Assembly: GCA_964019695.1 (NCBI GenBank)
Contig: OZ026520.1
Coordinates: forward strand, 34,847,620-34,911,619
Reading direction: 5' to 3'
DNA length: 64,000 nt
DNA from: Loripinus fragilis
Lineage: Eukaryota > Mollusca > Bivalvia > Lucinida > Lucinidae
Positions within the stretch are counted from its first letter, which is position 1, and every line of letters starts with the position of its first letter. The position numbers and the translations under genes were made by a program. The notes beneath the pieces are model-generated. The model was not told the origin of the DNA, did no database searches, and saw only the letters and a list, made by a program, of their open reading frames with translations. Positions 10,635 to 22,408 of this stretch are shown here, piece after piece.

Positions 10635-11475
10635 TGAGGGACCTTAGAAACGCACCATTTTATATTCACTGTTTCTTCCACATGGTTGATATGAGGATGT
10701 TTTCTTTATCACTTTTTTATCCTCTTGCATAATGGACCATGATTTGCCAAAATTCGATGTGCTCATGCTGTTCATTCTGACGTAATGCCGACGTTAGTGT
10801 TTTTCAACAATTGTCGTCTGACAAATGTAAATTTTATTCAATTTGAAAACAAACACTTTGAGGTAGTAGCCAACTGTCTTAACTAATGGAAAAACACAAA
10901 AGGTTTCAGAAATAATTGCTTTACTACACTCCCACTCGCAGCGTTTCTTTGCTAACGTCAGTCTTAAATTTTCAATTAGCAATAACAGGCGAATGACGTT
11001 TGCGCATGTCGCGATACTTTTGTCTTTAATGCAACTGCTTGAGGAGTATCTGTTGGCAATAAAAATATTTTTATCATTCCTGATCCTTAGGATATAAACG
11101 GCAAATTAGGTCAAAAAGTAATGACGTCGTGTGGACGAAATGAACGTCGCCAGAGGCCTAAAACTTCAAGTTTTGATTTTGTCTTTCCTTTTGCTTTCGA
11201 GAACGAACATCGGTTCAAAAACTTTTTTCGTTCATAATGGAAGGTATTGGTACTCTATGACTTTTTGATTTTGAGTTGTCTCAGAATTATCGCGACGTCA
11301 CGGCAATCATAAGCCGCAACGTCACGGCAATCATAAGCCGCAGCGTTTCGATTTTCTTATTAAATGCAGGCTGAATGACAGTACTTGTCAATTTCATTGA
11401 TCACATAATGAAAATATTTAATTTTTGACATAAATTAGCATTTAAGCAGGTGGTGCGTTTTTAAAGTCCTTCAGT
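10632..11475. repeat. 0.84 kb TIR element
   Basis: 'actgagggaccttagaaacg' with 'caccat' at the left is inverted at the right as 'tggtgcg', 'tttttaaagtccttcagtat'. The interior has no supported ORF. Another copy of the right end is at about 12,194-12,222, so the family is repeated. Confidence 0.65.
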
Positions 11476-12487
11476 ATATTTCTTAAATAATTATTAAATG
11501 CTCACGACAAATCAACGAAATAATCTGTGCACTCTACACAGATTCTGAGATGCTGCAGTGTTGCATGGCCGGGGCTCGGTCTGAGCACGTTAGAAAACCT
11601 CTATACACAGTATGCAGATTTACTGGTTAATCGCAAACTAAGTATTTTGTTGTAGGTGTCCTTTTATATCTTTCAAAAGACGGTTGAACGTATATTTTCT
11701 TGGCTCCAATAATGTCATCATAAATTGGCTTCTTCAACAAACACTTTAGTTTCAAATGTAAAGCTGAACTCGACGACGTTATTGCTTCGGTATGAATTTA
11801 GTCACTGGAGAATTTCTTAAGTAGAGGAGATTTTTAGTCATCAAATGAAAGGGTTCTAACAGGCAAACGTCAAATAAGTAGACACGTTGTATCGCAGACC
11901 TGCCAATCAATGTGAGGGTGATTCTTTCATGCCTAACAAATTCCTTAACACACATTTGATGCTTCTCGTATTTCTTGATTTAAAGAAGTATGGAATCGTT
12001 CACTGATAACAATTTGTCACATGAAATAGTTGACCCTGATCTCAAAATGTTTACATTTTAATTCGTTACATTTAACCTAATTGGATAATATTTTCATGTG
12101 TTACTTTCAAATGAACACGCTCTAATATGCAAGCAAAATGATCGTTTTGCCTTTCTTTTTCGAGACATAAATTAAAGCTGCTATCCAAGTGTTGCGTTTT
12201 TAAAGTCCGTCAGTATAATATATAACAGGGTAGGGGATACCGTGGTTTCACACGTCACAATAATGGCCGCCTTGCCCTTAAACCTCCCACTTCAGGTAAT
12301 GTGTTAACTTGTTTCTCCTTTATTACTGCATGCATTCATAAATTAGATAGAGTCTGGCAGCGTTATTCTGACTATGTTGACATTCTGTATAATATTTACC
12401 AATGACACAGTTATTTTAACTCACTATTTTTAGAACAATAAGTGTATTTTATTATATTTAAAATGTTATATGCATATGCCAATCGCA
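11476..12487. other. no gene seen; extra TIR end at 12,194
   Basis: AT-rich sequence without a supported ORF. It holds one isolated end of the 10,632 TIR family ('gttgcgtttttaaagtccgt') near 12,194-12,222. Confidence 0.45.
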
Positions 12488-12572
12488 AGGAGAACTCGTA
12501 GCATAGTGGTTGAATCGCCTTTACACTGTCACGGAGGTTGTGAGTTCGAACCCTGTTGCTGTACCTTGTTTT
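12488..12572 (+). repeat. tRNA-like SINE head with T-rich tail
   Basis: 'cgtagcatagtggttgaatc' is A-box-like and 'tgagttcgaaccctg' B-box-like. A 'ttgttttgttttttttc' run follows. No acceptor-stem pairing is found. Confidence 0.5.
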
Positions 12573-12842
12573 GTTTTTTTTCAATTTTATTTATATTTTT
12601 ATTTATTGATTAATGGATACTATTGTTTGAATGTAATTAATAATCAATTTCAAAGCATTTGAATAACGCTTAAATGACAGCAAACAGTCCATACTCTATT
12701 GAGTTGACGCTTTCCTTGGCAACTCGCATATGTGTTTGCGTGTTTGTCAATGTCCCATCTAAGGGACACTTTATATAAATGTTAAAACTGTTGTCCAAAA
12801 ATGATTAAAGGAAACATATGAAATATTATACAGTCAAAATAA

Positions 12843-12936
12843 AAAAATGTGGTGGGATTCGAACCCTGCGCATATTGGAAAACGACGATTTTCTGCTTGC
12901 GACGACTCTACCTACTGAGCTAACCATGCTGACAAC
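12843..12936 (-). repeat. tRNA-like SINE head, minus strand
   Basis: On the minus strand, 'ggttagctcagtaggtagag' is a good A box and 'agggttcgaatcccacc' a good B box, followed by a T run. It faces the head at 12,488 across about 270 bp. The spacing between the boxes is too long and the stem too irregular for a standard tRNA. Confidence 0.55.
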
Positions 12937-13189
12937 AAATTCTTTATAAAACCACACCTGATTTCTGATTATGCCACCCAAATGTTTTGATTTCAAAGTT
13001 TACGAACCAACAAATGTAAACATAGTCATAAGATCTTGGCAGCACTATAGCACAATGTGTGGCCTGTGTAAAATATGTTCAGCGTCAATGAAAAGTTAAC
13101 AGTATAAAAATTTCGATATTTCAGAAAAGTATAATACAGCTCTTTGGCTATTGCTACGTTCATGTTCCTGGTCAACGACAAAGTTAGAA

Positions 13190-13490
13190 AGAGGGCAAAT
13201 ATCAGGAATCGACACAATCAAGCACCACACCTGACCCAGGATACCAATGGGAAAGTGACAACGTTACAATTAGACATCACAAACGAGAGCCAATAGATCA
13301 GACCTTTCCCAGCAGGTGACTACAAGGAATCAACAAACAGACGTGCATGAAAGCATAACAAAACAAGACAGAAATAACATAAATGATCCACAAAAGAAAC
13401 GGTCAGTAAAAATATTTTACTGGAGGGCTTAAACCGTTTTAACGGTGCACCAACCTCACCGTTAGTTCAGATGTGGACTGGACTGTGACA
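13190..13490. repeat. dispersed repeat 'ATCAGGAATCGACACAATC', copy 1
   Basis: Blocks 'atcaggaatcgacacaatca', 'ccacacctgacccaggata' and 'attttactggagggct' recur in the same order at 23,466-23,720, 52,085-52,175 (partial) and 57,506-57,805. No ORF. The sequence from 13,491 to 14,106 shows nothing recognisable. Confidence 0.7.
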
Positions 13491-14106
13491 AGCTGGTTTT
13501 GCGGGATAAAACAGTTACACGAGCCCTGGTACTATGTTTTTCGCAGTTTTAAGAATTTGAAATCATAACTTTCAGGAGACAACATTCCAGAATAGTCCTA
13601 GACATTTTCATTGAAAATGCCACCAAACTGGTTAGTTATCCCATTAAACGTGACAAATGAGGATCAAACTTTGAGGTAGTACCAAAACATTGCATTTTCC
13701 TATACAATGCAATGGAAACTAATAGGGTCCGTCAAGAAAAGATTATAATGCATTCAGTGTGATGGATACTATTTTCCATAGTGGTGATACATGGGAATCT
13801 ATGCCATCAAATCTGGTGTTGAAGTATCCGCAGTTCTTCGTTCAGAATGAACTAAATATTGTCCTATGTTAAGTGTATGTGATTACTGGTAACTTTTCAC
13901 TGACGTTGAGTATAAATAGTATTTTCATGGGACTTATAAAACATGCATCCATGTATAGTTATTTAGCGAAAAACAGCCTGTTAGGATAATGATCATGTGC
14001 ACTAACAAGGAAACATACTTTCTCGTACACTGATAAGAAAAAACATGATCTCGTACACATTTTCGTTTTTCACATTAAACATTAAAATACTGATATGTTT
14101 ATTCTC

Positions 14107-17100
14107 CATATCTACATTAGACTTCGAGCTAAAAAAAAGTCCTCCCCCCCCTAGGGAATTTTGCAGACATATCCTATCTTAAAGAAAATTTCAAGCCGCA
14201 TCCTTTAAGAGATGTTTGCACTCTGTGCTCCGGGGCGTAAGTCTCTGACAGCCTGTTACATATGTAACTGTAACAAACTAAGGAAAAAAATCAAAATGAA
14301 AGTTTGAGCTACAGAAAGAAGACATTAAACCGTATATATATTTAAATTTCTTATGTAGTTTGCAAGCTGGATGCCTAAGCTACATAAAACCAGAATTTCA
14401 ATCAAAATTACAGCCTTCAATGGTGTTATATGGGTTACATAGATTAAATCGTGACTAACATCATTTCATTTTACAGCGATTTGTGCATTTTTACAAGTGT
14501 TTTTCATCTTTGTTTGCTAAAATACGCATTCGACTAATAGAAAAGACAAAAGTTGCTTTTCTATCTCAAATACATTGTTTTATATGAGCTATTAAACAAC
14601 CCTACTCCCAATTTTAAGTATCCAATTTTGGTATCTATTATTGAAGAAAAATATATGAAAATATTTGACGCTTGTGGATATCTTACTTTTTGGCACTGTC
14701 TTGCTAATGCAATAAAGAATCATACATTTGCAAGTTTGACATCAGGATCAGAGCACTTATTAAAGTATGTAACGTGTGTTACATGGCATAATGAATGAGC
14801 AAGGAAATTGTCCTGGAAGTAAGAGATGATATATCAGAAAAAATACTATTTTTCACATGTTTTCCTATTAATCTCTAGCCTCTGGTGCCTTAGTCTTAGT
14901 AATAATAGTCATTGCTGATAACAAGCCCATGGAATTGTGTTATAGATGTTATATATAATCTTTTTTATCACATATTTCTTAATGCCTATAATATCAAAAT
15001 ATACAGACATATAGATAGAAAATAATAGTTCTCATTTAAATGACACAATTTAATAAATATTCCTATTAAATATAATTATTAAAAAACAATCTTTGTTCAA
15101 GTCATCCTCACAATGTCTATCATTGTGTCTGCTTCTATTGCAAAATAATCCACCATTTCATCACAACCAGTAGAATCATGGCATCGTATTAGGACTACAA
15201 ACTGAGTGCAGTCCTGTTCCTCGCCCCTTTGGAAATCGTGCAGACATACCCTACCTTAAAGAACAATTCAATGTGCATCAAAAAAGAATGACTGCACTCT
15301 ATTAACCAGAGGGTCAGCATGTAACAGTATGTTACGTATGTATTTATCATTTTAAGAATAAATGAATTGAAAGTCTGAGAAACAGAAAGAAGACATAAAA
15401 CTATCTATTTATTTGAATCATTCATGTAGTTTGCATGCATAAGATACATAAGAAAGTGTTTTTTAACAAATATACAGCTTCCTATGGTGTTATATGTGTT
15501 ACATTAATTAAGATTACTTTTTAAAATTGGTAATTGTGACAAACATCACTTATAAGCATTTCGTGTGATCCTCCTCTTTTGCCATCAAAAGACTTAATTT
15601 TCTTTGTATATGTGCCCAGTGCCAGCGTCAAACAAATTGACTCAGCTTTAATTTGAATCCTTAGCATTCTTCAAATCAGAAACAGCATGTCAGTGTCATG
15701 GGATCTAACACCTGATTAAATATGGGTTTAATGCCATTTCACATATATGCATACAACGGAGTATGACTCTGTTATATGTCTCTTCCTGTGAAGTGACAAG
15801 AGCAATCTTACTGCAGCTGCCTCTGCATTCATGCTAGTCAAGTGATAATTTTGCACTGAATTTGTAAAAGCTATGTCTCTACTGTGTACTTCTAAAAATA
15901 CTTTAAGATTTCTGACATTGGTCAAACAGAAATTTGATAGGCTGCTTTTTTTGTATCATTTGCCATGGAACTTTTCCAGTCCTTTGGTGCTTAAGTCCTC
16001 AGGTCTTAGATCAATAGTAATTTGCTGCACCCAAAGAACTTTATAAGTTTTCTTTAGTTACAATGTTGACTCTTGATGGTTTTGGCAGACCGTCTGAAAC
16101 AATTTCTGTTACACCTTGAAAATTATCTGGTATATGAGAAAGAACATGAAGTTGGACATTGCCATCAATTATGTTTGCAGCTGGTTGTTTTTTGATGTCA
16201 GTACATTGAGCAAGCCTTAAATTAATGTAAGACCTTTGATTTCTCAGTTTTTGCAGCCATATCATTAGCTGTTGCATTCAAAAGAAGGAAAGGGGACTAT
16301 GGGTAGAATAGGATAACCAGTAGTTCTATATTATGCTCTATGGAAAATTTATACAGAGTAAACATGTTGATAAGGTTGCCCCATTTTATGATCCATTGAC
16401 AACACTGAAATTGAAAACACTTGCCTCTGACTGTTTAGTAAAAATGATGTCATGACAATGCCCTTGCTCATTTATTATGACGAGTTATATATGTTACATC
16501 ATTGAATAACGCTCTTATTTTATAAACTTAGCGAATCATTGAAGTGAAAGGGTCTAATTTGCGCTCTGTTCATCCTGCATTTCATTGCTTAACCTGCTGT
16601 GATACATCTAGTTCGTTTATCTGAAGGGAAAGAGTTACATCGGTTTCAACACTTCAGAAGCATAAGACCTCAAATAAGTTTTGAATGCTTGGGGAAAGAT
16701 AATAAGTGCAGAGACATTATTAGATGAAAAAAATGTTTGTTGCATGTATGGAAAGGCTACATTTATACAAGTTAACCAGCTAAGATATGATTCTTTATCA
16801 CAGAAATATCAAGGTACATCAGTCCAGGTACTCATTGCTTTTAATGGCATAGTTTTCTACCTTGTAAAGCCTTAGTCTTTCTCCTACTTGCAGAGTATCA
16901 CATGCAACACGTACTCAAAGAGCCAACTATTAGGAATTCATATCAGTTTCGGAATGTTCCAAGCCATGAATGGCAAAATTGGAAAGTTGATAATGGCTCA
17001 TCAATTTTGAGTAGACTGGTGGTAAAATTGTACAACAGTAAATGACTGAAATATTATGTGATGATTCTACTAGTTGCAAGGAGGCGTGTGATAATAGTGA

Positions 17101-17912
17101 TTACCACAGAAGCAGACAACAACAAACGTTTAACATGAGTGTTAAATCGATGAGAATTAGTTTGGACCATTTCATTTATTGTATTGTCATGTACAAATGT
17201 AAAACTATCTTTTCTATTTGTGGCTCTTTTATTTAGCATTATATGCACAGTATTAGAAAATGTATCCAAAAGGTCATTGATAACATCTGTAACAACAGTC
17301 CATGGGCTTGATAATCAGAAATGAATATAATTTCTAGTGTTTTGCACCAAAGACTTATAAGTACATGTACTTATTAAGTGTCCTTATCTTAAACTTAATG
17401 ACAACTTGCAGATATATGAGCAAGACAGATTAAGAAAATGTAAAATATCCACACGCTGCAATCGCTTTCATGTGTTTTACTTAAACAGTAATAACAAAAT
17501 TTGCTTCTCAGTAAAACTGGGAGTAGGGCTGTGTATTAACTCCTATAAGACAATATATTTAAGATAGAAAAGCAAACTTGGTTTTTCCTAGTCATCAATT
17601 GAGTATATGTTTGTAAAATCTAATAAAACAGTTTGAAACCACGTCATTGTAGTTGATTACCTAAATGACAAGAGCCACAATTATGGCTTTTAAATCATAA
17701 TTAGAGATGTAACGCACATAACACCACAGTTAGCCGTATTAATGTTAAACAGCTTTCATATGTAGTAAAGACATCCAGTATGCAGACTACAAGAATGTCA
17801 ATTTATTAGATAATTTTAAAGTCTTCTTTCTGTAGCTCAAACATTCAAATTTCTTATTCTCAAATTGATAAAGTAATATATGTAACCAGCTGTTACAGGC
17901 TAACGCCCCGAC
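14107..17912. repeat. arm A of a large inverted repeat
   Basis: This 3.8 kb stretch recurs as its reverse complement at 37,905-41,733. The outer edges match as 'ttagacttcgagctaaaaaa', followed by a C run and 'ctagggaattttgcagacat'. The inner edge is 'acaggctaacgccccgac'. Inside are 'gtaac...gttac' palindromes and sub-units starting 'tttgcagacatatcctatct' (14,155) and 'gtgcagacataccctacctt' (15,238). The open frames at 15,728-15,925, 16,041-16,277 and 17,054-17,269 (all minus) have counterparts in the other arm, but with shifts and stops, so no current gene is claimed. Confidence 0.85.
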
Positions 17913-18366
17913 TCACATAGTCCATAAAACTGGCGAAGTGGCAGTTGCACGCTGGCAGTTGCAAGCTGACACAAAGACAGTTGTCCCACAAAAAAGCCCC
18001 ACTTAAAGTTTCAATTTCATGGATCAAGAGTAAAGCATCGGAAAAGGGAAAATAATTCAGTATAGTGGATTTATGTTTGCTAGTTGATGTTGTAATTTTA
18101 CATGCTTTGTGGACAACTGAATTATTTTAAGTTTTGATGTATATATGCACTTGATGTATCAACATGAATATAGTCTTAATTAGACTCTTTCACCACAATT
18201 TGTTGTATATTGTTTTTCTTGCCTATATCAGCAAACTAGTCATTTAGAGCAGCACTTCATGGCCAGTAAAGAAATGGCATAAATAACTGCTATGTGAATA
18301 GCACTAATCTATGTAATGACTTTACTTTAATTGTCAAGATATTTATGGTGAAAGAGTCTAATTAAG
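17326..18366. repeat. inner inverted arm B
   Basis: It pairs as reverse complement with 22,409-23,456. The outer edge is 'atataatttctagtgttttg'. Internal landmarks are 'taagtgtccttatcttaaac', 'ctgttacaggctaacgcccc' and 'gcagttgcacgctggcagtt'. The inner edge is 'gtgaaagagtctaattaag'. Part of it (17,326-17,912) is also part of arm A, so a three-copy relation exists (17.3, 22.9 and 38.0 kb). Confidence 0.8.
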
Positions 18367-18367
18367 A
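18176..18367. repeat. MITE with TTAATTAGACTCTTTCACCA ends, copy 1
   Basis: About 190 bp with 20-bp terminal inverted repeats TTAATTAGACTCTTTCACCA. The sequence beyond both ends is itself an inverted repeat (17,990-18,175 against 18,368-18,540), so the MITE sits at the centre of a larger palindrome. A second copy lies at 22,409-22,602 inside B'. Confidence 0.75.
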
Positions 18368-18628
18368 CTATATTCATGTTGATACATCAAGTGCATATAT
18401 ACATCAAAACTTAAAATGATTAAGTTGTCCACAAAGCATGTAAAATTACAACATCAACTAGCAAATATAAATCCACTATACTGAATTATGTTCCCTTTCC
18501 CAATGCCTTACTCTTGATGCATAAAATTGAAACTTTATGTGGGGCACATAGTCCAGCTAGTAAATATAAATCCACTATACTGAAATATGTTCCCTGTGTC
18601 AATGTCTTACTCTATCATAAAAGTAGTA

Positions 18629-18735
18629 ATGGGCGTCACTATGGGTACGCCGCCTTTTAAGCCTGAAAAGAACTTAGAATTTTTCAGGCTTAAAAATTCA
18701 GCGTACCCATAGATGACTGCCCTGTAAGCTTGAGT
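18629..18735. repeat. hairpin element H, copy 1
   Basis: 'actatgggtacgccgc', 'ttttaagcctgaaaag' is inverted by 'tttcaggcttaaaaattc', 'agcgtacccatag'. The whole stretch recurs inverted at 24,440-24,590, together with its flank 'agcttgagtgactagctgtg'. Confidence 0.8.
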
Positions 18736-18739
18736 GACT

Positions 18740-20510
18740 AGCTGTGAATAACTTAGATTATTTTTAGGGTTGTTCTGGCTTGGTCTATGGTTGTGATAGT
18801 TTACTGGGCTGTTGAGAATAACTTAGTTTATTTTGCGCAAAAGCGCAGGCTGATCTGTGATTGTGATAGTTTCCTGGGCTGTTGAGATTAACTTAGTTTA
18901 ATTGCGTAAAGATCGATCTGATTGTGACGAATTCCTATCTACTCTTCTCTCGCTAGTAGGCATTTTATAAAGACTAACTTTAATCGCATCACAAACAACA
19001 GGGTTTCTGATTTGCATATTGTGCATCTTGTACGTTGCAATAGCGAATTATATTTTAAGTAAGGAATTCGGGTTCATGAAGTTCTATGTATCTTAAAGTC
19101 TCTTTAGAAAAATAACTTAGATATTCAAGGCTAATTTCTGTAGCTAAGAAATGTTACATTTAGGACAATTTTTCGCTTCTCACGACTTTAAATGATAAGT
19201 TACGTCATATAGATTATACATGACGTCATTGAAAAGCAAGTAGTATCTTCTAAAAGCGACAACAAGTATAACTTTTCGAAAGCAATAGATAACTTGGTCA
19301 TTTTAAGAGGAAAGGTGTGTATTCAGATATGATAGGCCTTTTTAATATTATTTTAGCTTTACATTTTGGTCAGACTCTTAGCTTGATTTTAACTTAGTAC
19401 TTTTAATAGTTGATAAGGGTAATTATGTGCTAAAAGTTAAGTTATGTAGAATGTCGCTTGAGGTTGTGTCTCAAGACCTCAACTCCTAGATGCATTACTC
19501 TGTAGAATCGGTTAGGACTTTGAAAATAACTCAGTCATTTTATCTAGAGTAGGTGTGTACTTAGCAATGATAATTCTGCTTTAGAGTTTCTAAGGATCAT
19601 ACTTTTTTCAGGTTCTTGCATGGTGTTGTATTTGATAGCTAGTATCAATCTTTTGATTAAGTTAGAGCTTCTGTTGATATCTTAGATAATCATCATTGGC
19701 ATGAAATAGTATTGGGGTTCAATGATTCGATGTTGATGAAAGTGTCCATGTCGCTTGAGATGTGGATGCAATGTGGACCTTCACACGTAAAATGTTGTTG
19801 CAATGTGGATCCACCACATCTCCACATTTTGAAGGTGGATGTAATGTGGAGCAATGTGGGTGTATTGTGGAGCAATGTGGATTTCCACATTTCAAATGTG
19901 AATAAATGCAAATATATTGTGGGTCAGCATAATGGAGATTTACGTTTATTCTTGGATAAATTCGAAATTAATGTGGACCGCCACACTAAAAATGTGGATC
20001 CACCACATCTCCACATCTTGACAATGTGGATCCACCACATCTCCACATTTCCACAATGTGGAGTTTCCACACCTACACATTTGACAATTTGACTTATACC
20101 CTCTCTCCAATCAACCCTGGTCAGTGTAAGTGATTGGCTGTGAATAACTTAGTTTACTTGAGGGCTATTCTGACTGGTCTATAATTGTGAAAGTTTTTCG
20201 GTCGTATCCACTAGTTGGTCTAGGATAAAATCCTGGTCCTGTTGTGGTAATATATAAAAATAACTTAGTCAAATTCAGCTTCGAAAATAACTTAGTTATT
20301 TAAGGGGATGAAGGTTCTGCTGTGGTGATATATAAAATAACTTAGTCAAATTCAGCTTTGAAAATAACTTAGTCATTTTAGGAGGTATAGTTTTTGGTGA
20401 TAAATGGTGTGTGTAATAGTCAAAGCTACTTAGTTCTATGCGTCTTAAGAGTCTCTTGGTCAATCAAGACCTCAACTCCTAGAGGCATCTCTGTAGCGAT
20501 AACTAGTGTA
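18740..20510. repeat. array of AATAACTTAG direct repeats
   Basis: At least seven exact AATAACTTAG copies lie in one orientation: 18,747, 18,817, 19,111, 20,143, 20,259, 20,286, 20,336 and 20,364, with variants near 18,887, 19,290 and 19,527. Longer blocks also repeat: 'gctgtgaataacttag' with 'ctggtctat...ttgtga', and 'aagacctcaactcctagatg' (19,474) against 'aagacctcaactcctagagg' (20,466). The array ends just downstream of the 3' end of the C2HC gene. Confidence 0.75.
19742..20085. repeat. local satellite of AATGTGGATCCACCACATCT
   Basis: Three near-exact copies of AATGTGGATCCACCACATCT, each followed by 'ccacat', lie near 19,801, 19,989 and 20,026. They are mixed with shorter 'atgtgga' / 'tccacat' units on both strands. 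The unit is itself palindromic. The 126-residue open frame over it is a repeat artefact. Confidence 0.75.
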
Positions 20511-20685
20511 TAGCTAGCCGTCTCAAGCTTACTACTACTGATTTTTTAATGAAAGAACAACAAAGACTGGTGAACATTTCTATAATTTTATTGCCCCGCT
20601 AACTATAACTGATTACAATGATAGAGGATTAGGGCCGTCCCTCTGTTCATTGTTTACAATAAGAGAAATTAAAGAATATATGCCA

Positions 20686-21482
20686 TCATACAAAGTAAAT
20701 TTCAATTAGATCGTTGTAAACATTGATCCAGGGTCTTTTTTGTAGTTGACTGTTGTTCTGTTGCAACTGACTTGGTGCATATTTTGATCCTAAACTCTGT
20801 TGTAATAAATCTGATTCATCATCTTTATCTAAGGAATAGGTTGGTGGGTCGAATTCTTCAAGTTTCCCATCCAAGAGGTATCTTCGTTTTTTAATAGCAT
20901 ATCTCATAGCGTCATCCTCATCAAATTCATCTTCATCTCGTAGTCGTTTTGCTGTATCTGTTATCTTCTTGTGCAAGGGATCTTTCTTCATGGCCTTAGA
21001 TACTTTAAGCAAGCGCTGGTAGCGATCAATGACCTCTGCTCTGTATCTAGGTTCTAGTTTATCAAAAGTGGCCTCCTCTGCTTCATCTGTGTCCATGTCT
21101 GGATGTTTCTCTATTGTATGTTGTACACCTTCATTGAAAGTGTCTTCTAGGTATCTATGGGCTCCACCAACAAAAACTTGCCAAGGATCAAACTTGCTCC
21201 GTTTTCTAGAATAATGTTGGTCTTCATCATCTTCATCAGTATAGTCTGTATCACTACCATCACGAATGTCATAATCTTTGTCTGTTTATTTCCCAAAGAT
21301 ATCTTCCTTTTGATGACTTCTAGAAGTCCCTGCATCCGATTCTTCAGACATAGTAGAGTCTTCATTTTCTGACATTGTTTCTGACTCCATATCTTCACTG
21401 CAGATACCACTTGTCAGATGTTGTCTCAAACTTCTGATCTTGCAAACTGTCGTTCACACTTTGGACACTGATGTTGACCCAT
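20686..21482 (-). pseudogene. C2HC-finger acidic protein, unrecognised family, broken
   Basis: From ATG at 21,482 the frame opens MGQHQCPKCERQFARSEV. After a one-base shift it continues with a Leu/His/Cys pattern fitting a C2HC zinc finger (CPKC, then H and C about 17 and 22 residues on). It continues through an acidic Ser/Glu stretch and SHQKEDIFGK, then a TAA near 21,285. The frame then runs DYDIRDGSDTDYTDEDDEDQ, RSKFDPWQVFVGGAHRYLED and the 136-residue piece starting MDTDEAEEATFDKLEPRYRA. That piece holds KDPLHKKITDTAKRLRDEDE and DDAMRYAIKKRRYLLDG and stops at 20,686. One shift and one stop break an otherwise coherent gene of about 265 residues. A TATA box sits 43 nt upstream of the ATG. 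Function unknown. The style resembles multicopy zinc-finger proteins of invertebrate mobile elements, but I cannot name the family. Confidence 0.6.
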
Positions 21483-21524
21483 TGAAATCGTTTTGGTAAA
21501 TGAATAGCTTCTCTCTGATTTGGT

Positions 21525-21533
21525 CCTTTTATA
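21525..21533 (-). promoter_or_regulatory. TATA box of the C2HC gene
   Basis: On the minus strand 'tataaaagg' lies 43 nt before the ATG at 21,482, a normal spacing for a short leader. It falls between the stop of the upstream 114-residue frame (21,596) and this gene, supporting a separate transcription unit. Confidence 0.5.
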
Positions 21534-21595
21534 CTTGTAGTGACAAAACAAAACCAACAGTTTTGTCAATATTTCTCACAAAAATATGACATTTT

Positions 21596-21940
21596 CTACT
21601 CTGTCTTATTATTTGCATGTACTTCTTTAGCTACGACACTTGAGGGAGGACTGCATTTTTTTGTTTTGCCATTCTCTTTTGCAGAAGAAAAATCCTTTCT
21701 TTTATCAAATCTTTGCTCTCTTGTATTGATTCCCTTCATATATTTCTTCTCTGATGGTCCTCTTTCTAGTTGGCTTCTTATCAGCTTACGAAGTTCTCTA
21801 TGGCACATTCTACAGTACTTTGGTGGTCTTCCTTGCTTGAGTTTACTATCCAATGCTGTACTCAGCCTTTTCATCAGATATCGAATTTGTCCATAGCTCA
21901 TTTGATATTTAGTTGATCTTTTAGAAGCAGTTGTTATCAT
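21596..21940 (-). CDS. 114-residue basic protein, unrecognised
   Basis: The frame starts MITTASKRSTKYQMSYGQIR. It is rich in Lys/Arg, with YCRMCHRELRKLIRSQLERG in the middle (a CxxC pair followed by a basic helix) and a Ser/Lys-rich tail. It lies directly upstream of, and in the same direction as, the C2HC gene, with the TATA box in the gap. A CxxC plus basic region could bind nucleic acid, but no full zinc ribbon is visible. Another short frame upstream (MDLSARQKNTS) ends in a stop, so the true 5' end may be lost or spliced. Both genes lie between inverted arms B and B', hinting that they belong to a mobile element. Confidence 0.4.
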   Translation of the reverse strand: MITTASKRSTKYQMSYGQIRYLMKRLSTALDSKLKQGRPPKYCRMCHRELRKLIRSQLERGPSEKKYMKGINTREQRFDKRKDFSSAKENGKTKKCSPPSSVVAKEVHANNKTE

Positions 21941-22408
21941 ATCATCATTTCAGCTTGTATTTTTCTGTCTTGCTGAGAGATCCATTTTTCTTCTTTTCGT
22001 GTTCGAAGAACAGTAAGACATATCAACCAGAACCATCATATTTATACCGATAGCAAAATGGATCAGCTTTTTATACGTTTGAAATGTAATTTTACTAAAG
22101 TTTTTCCTCCAACAAAAGGAACAGACCTGCCAATTTCATCTTTGATATCAATGTAAACTTGATCAATATAAGATTTTGCCAAAGGCACTTAATGCAATTC
22201 ACAAATTCTTGATGCGATTGAGTGCTAGATTTGGACAGCTTATAGGAAACTATTCTAAGTAAAGGAGCTATTATATTTCCAACGTAAGTGTAATCTGCAA
22301 CATCAGAATAAACAAACATCTAATGGTGGTTCATGTTCAAATCAACAGCATATGTAAAAGCCAGGTAATCATTTCCAATCAGTTTGTTTGAAAGATCAGG
22401 ATTTGATC

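Noticed and set aside
16041..16277. 78-residue minus-strand frame in arm A
   Set aside because: The copy in arm A' has a stop and substitutions without a protein-like pattern; treated as decayed.
19712..20092. 126-residue frame with PPHLHIL repeats
   Set aside because: Produced by the GTGGATCCACC satellite.
18740..20510. CRISPR-like array
   Set aside because: Repeats are only 10 bp with irregular spacing, in a clearly eukaryotic repeat context.
21029..21896. Plus-strand frames opposite the C2HC and basic genes
   Set aside because: Antisense of the minus-strand reading, which has the coherent acidic/basic composition and zinc-finger motif.
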